Shown: positions 1 through 7,367, counted from the first letter of the stretch. The stretch: DNA of 37,040 nucleotides from Spirochaetota bacterium (GCA_003247225.1 QKAK01000153.1:1-37040); one strand, 5' to 3'. The notes: generated by a model from the letters alone, not told the origin. Translations and numbers: made by a program.

Positions 1-2
1 CC

Positions 3-599
3 ATGGCCGCCGTGGCCATGGCCGCCGTGGCCCTACTGGCCGGGTGCAGCCTCGATTACGGCGACGGCCTGGCGGAGGACCTCTCCGAGAGCGTGCCGGA
101 CACGGTCGTCTACGGCTTCTCGCATACCGTGATAGAGCGGGGCGTGCCGAGCTTCCGTATCGAGGCCGAACGGGCCGAGTCGTACCAGGCCAAGCGGCTG
201 ATGGTCCTGTCGGGCGTGCGCTTCAGCGAGTACGGCCGCGACGGCGTCGAGCTGCTATCCGATGGCGGCGCCGAGCGCGCGGTGTTCCATACCGATACCG
301 AGAGCGCCGAGCTGTCGGGCTCGGTGCGCTTCTACTACGCGCCCGACGGCCTCTCAGTGGAGTCGGGCTACCTCGAGTGGGACGGCGAGGCCCGCCGCCT
401 ATCGAGCCGGGCCGATACCGTCACGACGCTGCGCGACGACGACGGCTCTGGCCTGTCGGGCTCCGGCTTCTCGGCCGACGCCGCCAGCAGGTCCTTCGAG
501 TTCGGCAACCGCGCCGACGGGCGCTTCGTCGCCGCCGATGATAGCGTCGCCGCAGGTGACGCCGCCGATCCCGAGCAGGCCGAGGAGCCGTCGCGATGA
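3..599 (+). CDS. LptC-like LPS export lipoprotein (start may lie upstream of the window)
   Basis: Lipobox-like N-terminus (ALLAGCS); LptC-like beta repeats (RIEAERAESYQAKRLMVLSGVRFSEYG...); stop overlaps the next gene (ATGA); directly upstream of LptA- and LptB-like genes. Confidence 0.65.
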   Translation: MAAVAMAAVALLAGCSLDYGDGLAEDLSESVPDTVVYGFSHTVIERGVPSFRIEAERAESYQAKRLMVLSGVRFSEYGRDGVELLSDGGAERAVFHTDTESAELSGSVRFYYAPDGLSVESGYLEWDGEARRLSSRADTVTTLRDDDGSGLSGSGFSADAASRSFEFGNRADGRFVAADDSVAAGDAADPEQAEEPSR

Positions 600-1390
600 G
601 CCCTCGCCGCCCCGCCCTCGTCGCCGTTGCATTAGCCATAGCCCTGGCGTCCGCCGCGGCCGACGACTTCTCGTTCTCGGCGGACTCCATGTCCGGGGCC
701 ATGGCCAAGGGCCGCGAGCGGGCCGTGCTGGTCGGAAACGCGGTCGTCGTGTCGGGCGGCATGCGCATCACCGCGGACAGGATAGAGCTGTACGGCGACG
801 ACTTCAGGTTCGCCGAGTGCTCCGGCCGGGTCTCCGTGGTCGACGACGAGAAGGGCCTGCGGCTGACGACCGAGCGCCTGTTCTACGACCGGCGCGACAA
901 GCTGTCCAGGCTGACCGGCCCCTCGGTCATGGAGGACAGGCAGAACAAGGTCGTCATCAAGGGCGACTATATCGAGAACGACGACCAGCGGAAGATAGCG
1001 ATCGTGCAGGTAAACGTGCGCATCCTTAAGGAGAGCCTGTCGTGCCGAGCCGAGTTCGCCCGCTACGACCGCTCGGCCAAGTCGCTCGAGCTGTCCGGCT
1101 GGCCGACGGTGCGCCGCGACGGCGACCTGTACAGCGCCGAGACCATACTCGTCGACCTGGACACCGAGGATATCACGCTCGTCGGCTCGGTTTCCGGATC
1201 GGTCGCGGCCGGCAAGAAAGAGGCGGCGCCCGACGACGGCGCGGCCCCGGCGGTCGAGGGGACGGACGCCCCGCCGGACGCCCCGCCGGACGGCGGGGCC
1301 GAGGCGCCGCCGCCCGAGGGCGGCCCGGGGGCTCCTTCCGGCGACGGCCAGGATCAACCGCCGGCCCCGCCGGCCGGGGAGGCTCCATGA
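596..1390 (+). CDS. lptA: LptA/OstA-like periplasmic LPS transport protein with Pro/Ala/Glu-rich C-terminal tail
   Basis: OstA-like motifs (ADSMSGAMAKGRERAVLVGNAVVVSGGMRITADRIELYGDD); sits between LptC-like gene and lptB; overlaps lptB start. Confidence 0.75.
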   Translation: MSPRRPALVAVALAIALASAAADDFSFSADSMSGAMAKGRERAVLVGNAVVVSGGMRITADRIELYGDDFRFAECSGRVSVVDDEKGLRLTTERLFYDRRDKLSRLTGPSVMEDRQNKVVIKGDYIENDDQRKIAIVQVNVRILKESLSCRAEFARYDRSAKSLELSGWPTVRRDGDLYSAETILVDLDTEDITLVGSVSGSVAAGKKEAAPDDGAAPAVEGTDAPPDAPPDGGAEAPPPEGGPGAPSGDGQDQPPAPPAGEAP

Positions 1391-2142
1391 GCGACGCGAC
1401 GCCTACTCAAGCCGACGGCCACGTGCTCGAGGCCCGGGGCCTCAATAAGCGCTTCGGCCGCAAGGTGGCGGTCCGGTCGGTAGACTTCTCAATGCGAACG
1501 GGGCAGATAACCGGGCTGCTCGGGCCGAACGGCGCCGGCAAGACGACGGTGTTCTACATGATAGTCGGGTTCCTCAGGCCGAACGGCGGCACGGTATCCC
1601 TCGACCATCACCTCCTGTCGGCCCTGCCGATGTACAAGCGCGCCAGGCTCGGCATAGCCTACCTGCCGCAGGAGCCGTCGGTGTTCAGGAAGATGACCGT
1701 CGAGCAGAACGTACGGGCCATCCTGGAGACCAGGCCGGACCTGGACTCCCGTTCGAGGCAGCGGGCCCTCGACGAGCTGCTCGAGGAGTTCGGCATATCG
1801 TCGCTGCGCAGGCAGTACGCCTACACCCTGTCCGGCGGGGAACGCCGCCGTACCGAGATAGCCAGGGCGCTGGCAATAAAGCCAAAATTCCTGCTGCTCG
1901 ACGAGCCGTTCGCGGGCATCGACCCGATAGCCGTGCACGAGATCAAGGGCATCGTCCGCAGGCTGTCGGACAAGGGCATAGGCGTGCTGATCACCGACCA
2001 CAACGTGCGCGACACGCTCGAGATAACCCACGAGGCCCATATCATCAACAAGGGCGAGATACTCGTCTCCGGGGACCGGGACGCGATACTTGAATCGGAG
2101 CTGGCAAGGCAGATATACTTGGGCGAGACGTTCCGAATGTAG
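1387..2142 (+). CDS. lptB: LPS export ABC transporter ATP-binding protein LptB
   Basis: Walker A GPNGAGKTT, signature LSGGERRR, Walker B FLLLDEPFAGIDP, LptB-type YLPQEPSVFRKMTVEQN; ATG at 1387 overlaps the preceding stop (supplied ORF starts upstream at 1042). Confidence 0.93.
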   Translation: MSDATPTQADGHVLEARGLNKRFGRKVAVRSVDFSMRTGQITGLLGPNGAGKTTVFYMIVGFLRPNGGTVSLDHHLLSALPMYKRARLGIAYLPQEPSVFRKMTVEQNVRAILETRPDLDSRSRQRALDELLEEFGISSLRRQYAYTLSGGERRRTEIARALAIKPKFLLLDEPFAGIDPIAVHEIKGIVRRLSDKGIGVLITDHNVRDTLEITHEAHIINKGEILVSGDRDAILESELARQIYLGETFRM

Positions 2143-2189
2143 CCTTCTCACGCCGAGGGACGGGGTCCCGACGGCTTATCGTGCGAAAC

Positions 2190-2218
2190 TTGACGGCACG
2201 ATAGGCCCGTGCTACATT
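2190..2218 (+). promoter_or_regulatory. sigma70-like promoter for tatD
   Basis: TTGACG - 17 nt - TACATT. Confidence 0.6.
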
Positions 2219-2267
2219 GAAGTACCCGGTTACGGGCTCCCTCATCACTTATCCCAATGGAAGACAG

Positions 2268-3041
2268 ATGCGATACTTTGACACTCATGCCCACATCGGG
2301 CTTATCTACGATGATCCTATCGAGCAGCTGCTCGCCTGCCAGCAGGCTAAGCAGTACGGCGTCCAGCGGATCGTCAGCATATGCAACAGCCTCATGGATT
2401 TCTTCCAGGTCTACGAGAGCCTGAAGACGTCGGAGCACGTGTACCACGCGGCCGGCGTCTCGCCGTCCGAGGTGGCCTCTCCCGGCCGCGACTGGCGCGC
2501 CAAGCTCGACGAGGCGCTCAAGCTGCCCCGCGTCATCGCCGTGGGCGAGATCGGCCTGGACTACTACCATCGCTACGGCGACAAGGACAGCCAGATCGAG
2601 CTGTTCATCGACCAGCTGGACATCGCGGCCAAGCACGACCTGCCGGTCGTGATCCACAACCGCGAGGCCGGCAAGGACGTGCTCGACGTGCTGCGCGACC
2701 GCCTGCCCCCGGCCGGCGGCGTGCTCCACTGCTACTCCGAGAACGCCGAGTACGCCCTGCGCGCCCTCGACCTGAACCTGTACTTCTCGTTCGCCGGCAA
2801 CCTGACCTACAGGAACGCCAAGAACCTGCACGAGACCGTGCGCGTGCTGCCGCTCGACCGCATCCTGGTCGAGTCCGAGGCGCCGTTCATGGTGCCGGCC
2901 AAGTACCGCGGCAAGCGAAACAAGCCCGAGTACCTGCCGGCGACTGTCGACGACCTGGCCATGCTGCTCGACCTGCCGGTCGAGGAGGTGGCCGAGGCGA
3001 CCTACCAGAACGCATGCAGGCTGTTCCGCGTGCCCGAATGA
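2268..3041 (+). CDS. tatD: TatD family hydrolase / DNase
   Basis: MRYFDTHAHIG N-terminus, GEIGLDYY, VIHNREAGKDVLDVL, LVESEAPFM motifs; start trimmed to the ATG at 2268. Confidence 0.85.
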   Translation: MRYFDTHAHIGLIYDDPIEQLLACQQAKQYGVQRIVSICNSLMDFFQVYESLKTSEHVYHAAGVSPSEVASPGRDWRAKLDEALKLPRVIAVGEIGLDYYHRYGDKDSQIELFIDQLDIAAKHDLPVVIHNREAGKDVLDVLRDRLPPAGGVLHCYSENAEYALRALDLNLYFSFAGNLTYRNAKNLHETVRVLPLDRILVESEAPFMVPAKYRGKRNKPEYLPATVDDLAMLLDLPVEEVAEATYQNACRLFRVPE

Positions 3042-3080
3042 TACCGCGGGCCGGCTAGAGCGGCCGGCGGAGACGATAGG

Positions 3081-3110
3081 AGGCGCCCCGTAGCACGGGC
3101 GCCTTTTTTT
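3081..3110 (+). terminator. Rho-independent terminator after tatD
   Basis: AGGCGCCC...GGGCGCCT stem followed by a T run. Confidence 0.85.
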
Positions 3111-3135
3111 ACGCTACATTCTTCCCGGAGACACC

Positions 3136-4128
3136 ATGAACCTGCACGTACCGGTTCGCGTCGGGTCGTACACGACGCGCGGCAACCTGTTCCTGGCCCC
3201 GGTGGCCGGATACTCCGACGCGGCGTTCCGCTCGATCTGCGCCGACGCCGGCTGCGACCTGGCCTTTACCGAGATGGTCAGCTCCGAGGCGCTGACCCGC
3301 GGCCACCTGAAGACCGAGGTCCTGCTGGCCAGGGAGGACAACGAGCCCGACTACGCGGTCCAGCTGTTCGGCTCGAGGCCCGAGACGATGGCCGCGGCCG
3401 CCGTCATAGTCGCCGAGCGGTGGCGACCGGCGCTGATCGACGTCAATTGCGGCTGCCCGGTACCTAAGATAGTCAAGACCGGGGCCGGATCTGCCCTGAT
3501 GCGCGACCCGGAACGGATACGGGCCATCGTCGCCGCGATGACCGGCGCGGTCCGGACGCCCGTCACCGTGAAGATACGGCTGGGCTGGGACGATTCCAGC
3601 GTGAACTACCTCGAGGCGGCCGCGGCCGCGGTCGAGGGCGGCGCGTCCGCGGTCACGCTGCACGCGCGGACGAGGGAGCGGGGCTACGCCGGCACCGCCG
3701 ACCGCCGGGCGTTCTTCGCGCTGGCGGACGCGCTACCGGTGCCGGTGTTCGCGTCGGGCGACCTGTTCTCGGCTAAGGCCGCCGTGGATATCCTGTCCGG
3801 CGGCCGCGTCGCCGGAGTCATGTTCGCCAGGGGAGCGATGGGCGACCCGTTCATCTTCTCGAGGGCCCGAGCGGCCCTGGAGGGGCTGCCCGAGCCGGCC
3901 GAGACCGCCGCCGAGCGCATGTCGGTCGCGCGGCGCCACCTCGGGCTGTCCCTGCGCCATTACGGTGAGAGGACGGCCTGCGTCGAGTTCAGGAAACAGG
4001 CCTGCGCCTACCTCAAGGGCGTACCGGGCGGCGCCGAGCTGCGCAGGCTGGCCGTAGGCTGCTCGACCCTAGCCGATTACGACGGCTTCTTCGACGCCTG
4101 GGCGGCCGAGGCCGCCAGGCGCGCCTAG
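3136..4128 (+). CDS. dus: tRNA-dihydrouridine synthase
   Basis: APVAGYSDAAFRSIC, DVNCGCPVPKIVKTGAGSALM, VTVKIRLGW, LHARTRERGYAGTADR: Dus family hallmarks. Confidence 0.92.
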   Translation: MNLHVPVRVGSYTTRGNLFLAPVAGYSDAAFRSICADAGCDLAFTEMVSSEALTRGHLKTEVLLAREDNEPDYAVQLFGSRPETMAAAAVIVAERWRPALIDVNCGCPVPKIVKTGAGSALMRDPERIRAIVAAMTGAVRTPVTVKIRLGWDDSSVNYLEAAAAAVEGGASAVTLHARTRERGYAGTADRRAFFALADALPVPVFASGDLFSAKAAVDILSGGRVAGVMFARGAMGDPFIFSRARAALEGLPEPAETAAERMSVARRHLGLSLRHYGERTACVEFRKQACAYLKGVPGGAELRRLAVGCSTLADYDGFFDAWAAEAARRA

Positions 4129-5396
4129 TCGGTCGATCGCCGCTTGAGCCAGGCCTGGAGCCGCGCCTCGAGGATATCGTTCCGGTCGCCATCCGGGGGG
4201 TTGGGTCCGGTCTGCTCGAGCAGGAAGGGCAGCACGATCGCCTCCTTCATGGCCGGCCACTGGGCCGGGAGCACGTTCGGCGGCGATAGGTAGCCGGCGG
4301 GCGGCAGCTTGCCGAGCAGCGACGGATAATAGAGCGGGAAGAGCTTCTCGTTGACCGATCGTATGGCCGAGAAGCCGCCGGCGACGCCGAACGACGACTC
4401 GATCGAGCGATAGCGCTTGGCGTCCTCGAGGATGGCCCGCTGGGTCTCCTCGGAATAGAACCACTTGATGAACGCCTCGGCGGCCTGCCTGCCCTCGCCC
4501 TTCCTGCAGATCCCCGCGTAGACGATATCCTCCTCGACCGGGATCGAGTTCGATCGCGATAGCCAGCGGATGGCCAGCGACGCCCGGCGCTCCTCTGATA
4601 TCACGAAGAACTCGGACGAGCTCATCGCGGCGAAGCCGATGCGGCCTTCCTCGACGGACCGGTATTCCGGCAGGTAGAGGTACTTGAACTGGAATTCGTC
4701 TTCCTTGGCGGCGGAGCCGTTCGCGCGCTCCGACCAGGCGCGGATATAGGCGACGCTCGAGTCCAGGGCCTCGCGGTCCCACTTGAGCGGCGCGCCCTCC
4801 CTGAAGCCGGCGCCGAGCAGGCCGACGGCCGAGAACAGGAACTCCGGCGACCAGCGGGGCCCGAAGCCCATGTTCGTGACCGACGCCTTGGACGACTTGT
4901 TCAGCCCCGCCCCGAGCGACTCCAGGTCGGCGAGGTCGATGACGAAGCCGTCGGGCATCGACGGCTCGAGCCCGCGGTCGAACACGATAAGCGGCAGGTT
5001 GAACGACACCGGGAGCAGGATCTGCCGCCCCTCGTAGTTGCCGAGCTCGAGCAGCCCCGCGTAGAAGGAGCTGGGGTTGACGATGAGGTCGGAGAAGAGG
5101 TGGTCGAGCGCCTGGAAGCTCGACCGGGAGCGGGAACTCTTCAGGTAACGGCCTATCACGAGCGACGGCTTGTCGGCGCGCCGCTCGAGGGTCTCGGCGA
5201 CCCTTTCGTCGTATGACACGTTGACGCGGAAGCGATCCTGCTGCGTATTGAAGGCCGCCGCGTAGATGGCCATCTGCGGGACGTCGGTGAGCAGTTCCGC
5301 GACCGGAGTCTCCACGAGGCCGCAGGATGACAGGGCGATGCAGCACGCGGCCAGCAGGGTTCGCCGGGCCGGCTTGTCGATGGTCGCTTTCGTCAT
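4125..5396 (-). CDS. Extracellular solute-binding lipoprotein (family 1-like)
   Basis: Lipobox-like ALSSCGL after basic N-terminus; SBP-like body (FIKWFYSEETQRAILEDAKRYRSIESSFGVAGG); start trimmed to the ATG at 5396. Confidence 0.7.
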   Translation of the reverse strand: MTKATIDKPARRTLLAACCIALSSCGLVETPVAELLTDVPQMAIYAAAFNTQQDRFRVNVSYDERVAETLERRADKPSLVIGRYLKSSRSRSSFQALDHLFSDLIVNPSSFYAGLLELGNYEGRQILLPVSFNLPLIVFDRGLEPSMPDGFVIDLADLESLGAGLNKSSKASVTNMGFGPRWSPEFLFSAVGLLGAGFREGAPLKWDREALDSSVAYIRAWSERANGSAAKEDEFQFKYLYLPEYRSVEEGRIGFAAMSSSEFFVISEERRASLAIRWLSRSNSIPVEEDIVYAGICRKGEGRQAAEAFIKWFYSEETQRAILEDAKRYRSIESSFGVAGGFSAIRSVNEKLFPLYYPSLLGKLPPAGYLSPPNVLPAQWPAMKEAIVLPFLLEQTGPNPPDGDRNDILEARLQAWLKRRSTD

Positions 5397-5501
5397 GCGT
5401 CGAGAGTATCCTGGACCGCGGGCCTTGCTCAAGCGGACTATCCGTACCGAATCGATAGAATCCATATAGCGCCTCCAGGCATTAACCGGTATACTAAGGC
5501 C

Positions 5502-5978
5502 ATGCAGATCAAGACGCCCGAGGTCTACTCGATGATCGAGGCGATAGGGCATCACTACAAGAACAATATCTCGAACCGCTTCACCAGGGGAGCGCTATCG
5601 CTGCTGGTGCTCGATAACGCGACGTGGAACCAGATCGAGGAACTGACCGAGAAGTCGGATAACTACCGCTACCAGGGCTATCACCTGGACGAGCTGTACG
5701 GCCTGATACTCGCCATGGCCCGGTTCATCGCCGCCGCGAGGAAGCAGGGGGCCCAGACGCTCAGGTACGGCAGCGTCGACAAGCTGAACGCCCAGGATAG
5801 GGTGCTGCGCGACATGGTCGTCAACAACTTCGCGTCGAACCTGAACATACTGGCCGACTCGGTGAACAGGCTGTACGTCAAGGTCGTCGAGATCGACAAG
5901 GAGGCCGCCGCCGGCCGGCAGCCCGTCTATACCCGGTTCCCGGACCTCGGGGAGCTCGGCCGGTACCTCGTCGGGTGA
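5502..5978 (+). CDS. Hypothetical protein, 158 aa
   Basis: Intact ORF preceded by TATACT 7 nt upstream of the ATG; no family recognised. Confidence 0.7.
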   Translation: MQIKTPEVYSMIEAIGHHYKNNISNRFTRGALSLLVLDNATWNQIEELTEKSDNYRYQGYHLDELYGLILAMARFIAAARKQGAQTLRYGSVDKLNAQDRVLRDMVVNNFASNLNILADSVNRLYVKVVEIDKEAAAGRQPVYTRFPDLGELGRYLVG

Positions 5979-6009
5979 TAGTCGAGGACTTCGCGGCCGG
6001 CCGCGTATC

Positions 6010-6038
6010 TTGACATTATCGCGCCGTTTATTTACTAT
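6010..6038 (+). promoter_or_regulatory. Promoter of the tRNA-Ser/Arg cluster
   Basis: TTGACA - 17 nt - TACTAT, just upstream of the first tRNA. Confidence 0.75.
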
Positions 6039-6053
6039 TCGGTGCCTTGAGTT

Positions 6054-6138
6054 GGAGCGGTGTCCGAGCGGTTTAAGGAGGCGGTCTTGAAAACCGTTGT
6101 GCCGTAAGGCACCGGGGGTTCGAATCCCCCCTGCTCCG
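6054..6138 (+). tRNA. tRNA-Ser(TGA)
   Basis: Class II tRNA, loop CTTGAAA gives anticodon TGA; T arm GGGGGTTCGAATCCCCC; no encoded CCA. Confidence 0.93.
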
Positions 6139-6161
6139 TCGGACGCTTTCGGGCGCTAACT

Positions 6162-6249
6162 GGAGAGGTGCGAGAGTGGCCGAATCGGGCTCCCTGCTAA
6201 GGAGTTGTGCCTCTCAAGGGCACCGGGGGTTCGAATCCCCCCCTCTCCG
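6162..6249 (+). tRNA. tRNA-Ser(GCT)
   Basis: Class II tRNA, loop CTGCTAA gives anticodon GCT; acceptor GGAGAGG/CCTCTCC; no encoded CCA. Confidence 0.92.
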
Positions 6250-6295
6250 TAGATGTAAGAAGAGGGCCTTTTTGGTTGCCGATAGTCGTCGCGTC

Positions 6296-6423
6296 GGGGG
6301 ATTCGAACCGAATCCTCGCCGAGCGTAGCGAGGAAAAGGCGCCAGGACGGCGCCGAAAGAGGATGAGGTGGGTCGACGAAGCGCGTAGGACGCGCGCGAG
6401 GAGACCGAATCCCCTCCTCTCCG
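6296..6423 (+). repeat. tRNA-Ser-associated structured element, copy A
   Basis: GGGGGATTCGAACC...CCGAATCCCCTCCTCTCCG; internal hairpins; 3' end resembles the 3' end of tRNA-Ser(GCT); homologous to copies B and C. Confidence 0.88.
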
Positions 6424-6469
6424 TAGTATTTAATAGACGGGCCTTTATTAGGTCATTGGTCTTTAACAT

Positions 6470-6543
6470 GAGGTTATAGCTCAGCTGGATAGAGCGTCAG
6501 ATTGCGGATCTGAAGGTCGGAGGTTCGAATCCTCTTAGCCTCA
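6470..6543 (+). tRNA. tRNA-Arg(GCG)
   Basis: Full cloverleaf; anticodon stem TCAGA/TCTGA with loop TTGCGGA; Arg identity A20 in the D loop. Confidence 0.9.
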
Positions 6544-6553
6544 CTAGTTTTTT

Positions 6554-6640
6554 GGAGAGATGCGAGAGTGGTTGAATCGGGCGGTCTCGAAAACCGTTAA
6601 ACCCGCGAGGGTTTCGGGGGTTCGAATCCCCCTCTCTCCG
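6554..6640 (+). tRNA. tRNA-Ser(CGA)
   Basis: Class II tRNA, loop CTCGAAA gives anticodon CGA; acceptor GGAGAGA/TCTCTCC. Confidence 0.92.
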
Positions 6641-6689
6641 TAGAGCAAATGCGGAGACCGTCTGGTGAGAGGTCCTTTCGATGATCGAT

Positions 6690-6817
6690 GGGGATTCGAA
6701 CCGAGTCCCCGCCGACCAGCGGGAGGAATAGGCGCCAAGGATGGCGCCGCGAGGGGACGAGGCGGGTCGACGAAGCGCGCAAGGCGCGCGCGAGGAGACC
6801 GAATCCCCCTCTCTCCG
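6690..6817 (+). repeat. tRNA-Ser-associated structured element, copy B
   Basis: GGGGATTCGAACC...CCGAATCCCCCTCTCTCCG; last 17 nt identical to the end of the upstream tRNA-Ser(CGA). Confidence 0.88.
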
Positions 6818-6822
6818 ATAGG

Positions 6823-6846
6823 CCGCCCTCGCAGGCGGTTTTTTTT
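6823..6846 (+). terminator. Rho-independent terminator directly after element copy B
   Basis: CCGCC-CTCGCA-GGCGG followed by TTTTTTTT. Confidence 0.85.
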
Positions 6847-6882
6847 GAGCTTCGTAGGTAAGAATGGCTTCGTGGTTTCTTT

Positions 6883-6968
6883 GGAGAGATGTCCGAGTGG
6901 TTTAAGGTCCACGCTTGGAAAGCGTGCGTGCTCACAAGGCACCGGGGGTTCGAATCCCCCTCTCTCCG
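6883..6968 (+). tRNA. tRNA-Ser(GGA)
   Basis: Class II tRNA, stem CACGC/GCGTG with loop TTGGAAA gives anticodon GGA. Confidence 0.92.
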
Positions 6969-7027
6969 TCGTTGATATCGGCCGCAGCGAACGATTTACT
7001 GCGACTGTTTTCCTTTCCGTTGAGAGA

Positions 7028-7155
7028 GGGGGATTCGAACCGAGTCCCCGCCGACCAACGGGAGGAAAAGCCGGCAGGATGCCGGCGGAAGGGGATGAGG
7101 CGGGTCGACGAAGCGCGTAGGACGCGCGCGAGGAGACCGAATCCCCCTCTCTCCG
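7028..7155 (+). repeat. tRNA-Ser-associated structured element, copy C
   Basis: Outer perfect inverted repeat GAGAGAGGGGGATTCG/CGAATCCCCCTCTCTC (left arm starts at 7022); 3' end identical to the end of tRNA-Ser(GGA). Confidence 0.88.
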
Positions 7156-7207
7156 TCGTTATTACCGGCCGCCGCGAACGATTCACGGCGACTTTCTTCG
7201 AGCGCTG

Positions 7208-7307
7208 GTAGCCAGGCCCTACGCTATCGGTCGCCGCCTAACTCCGCCAGGTCCGGAAGGAAGCAACGGTAAGCGGTTGGCCGTTGTGCCGTAGTCAGCC
7301 TGGCTAC
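7208..7307 (+). ncRNA. ffs: Bacterial small SRP RNA (4.5S)
   Basis: Conserved CCAGGTCCGGAAGGAAGCAACGGTAAG core; GTAGCCAGGC/GCCTGGCTAC terminal stem; upstream of dnaX. Confidence 0.92.
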
Positions 7308-7332
7308 GAGCGCTCGAGGTTTCTTAGGCGGC

Positions 7333-7361
7333 TTGCCTCGCGCCACCCTCCGTGCTATCCT
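7333..7361 (+). promoter_or_regulatory. Promoter of dnaX (possibly leaderless transcript)
   Basis: TTGCCT - 17 nt - TATCCT, then 6 nt to the ATG at 7368. Confidence 0.6.
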
Positions 7362-7367
7362 CCGCTC

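Noticed and set aside
44-1357. Long alternative-frame and antisense ORFs over lptC/lptA (44..541, 262..1029, 632..1357 and others)
   Set aside because: High-GC shadow ORFs, Arg/Pro/Ala-rich, overlapping well-supported genes in the correct frame.
4069-5346. 425-aa minus-strand ORF overlapping the solute-binding protein
   Set aside because: Same-strand shadow frame of the 4125..5396 gene; Arg/Gly/Pro-rich composition with no domain signal.
6197-7211. ORFs in the tRNA cluster in both strands (e.g. 6207..6479, 6544..6942, 6665..7120, 6932..7186) with repeated peptides such as ERGGFEPP, RGIRTPG and GSTKRARRARGDRIPLSP
   Set aside because: They translate tRNA genes and the tRNA-derived repeats in sense or antisense. 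The similarity comes from RNA-level repeats, not protein coding.
6054-7307. Possible integrative island or prophage attachment at the tRNA genes
   Set aside because: Direct repeats of tRNA ends exist, but the intervening DNA is only ~170-190 nt and there is no integrase or phage gene in the window.
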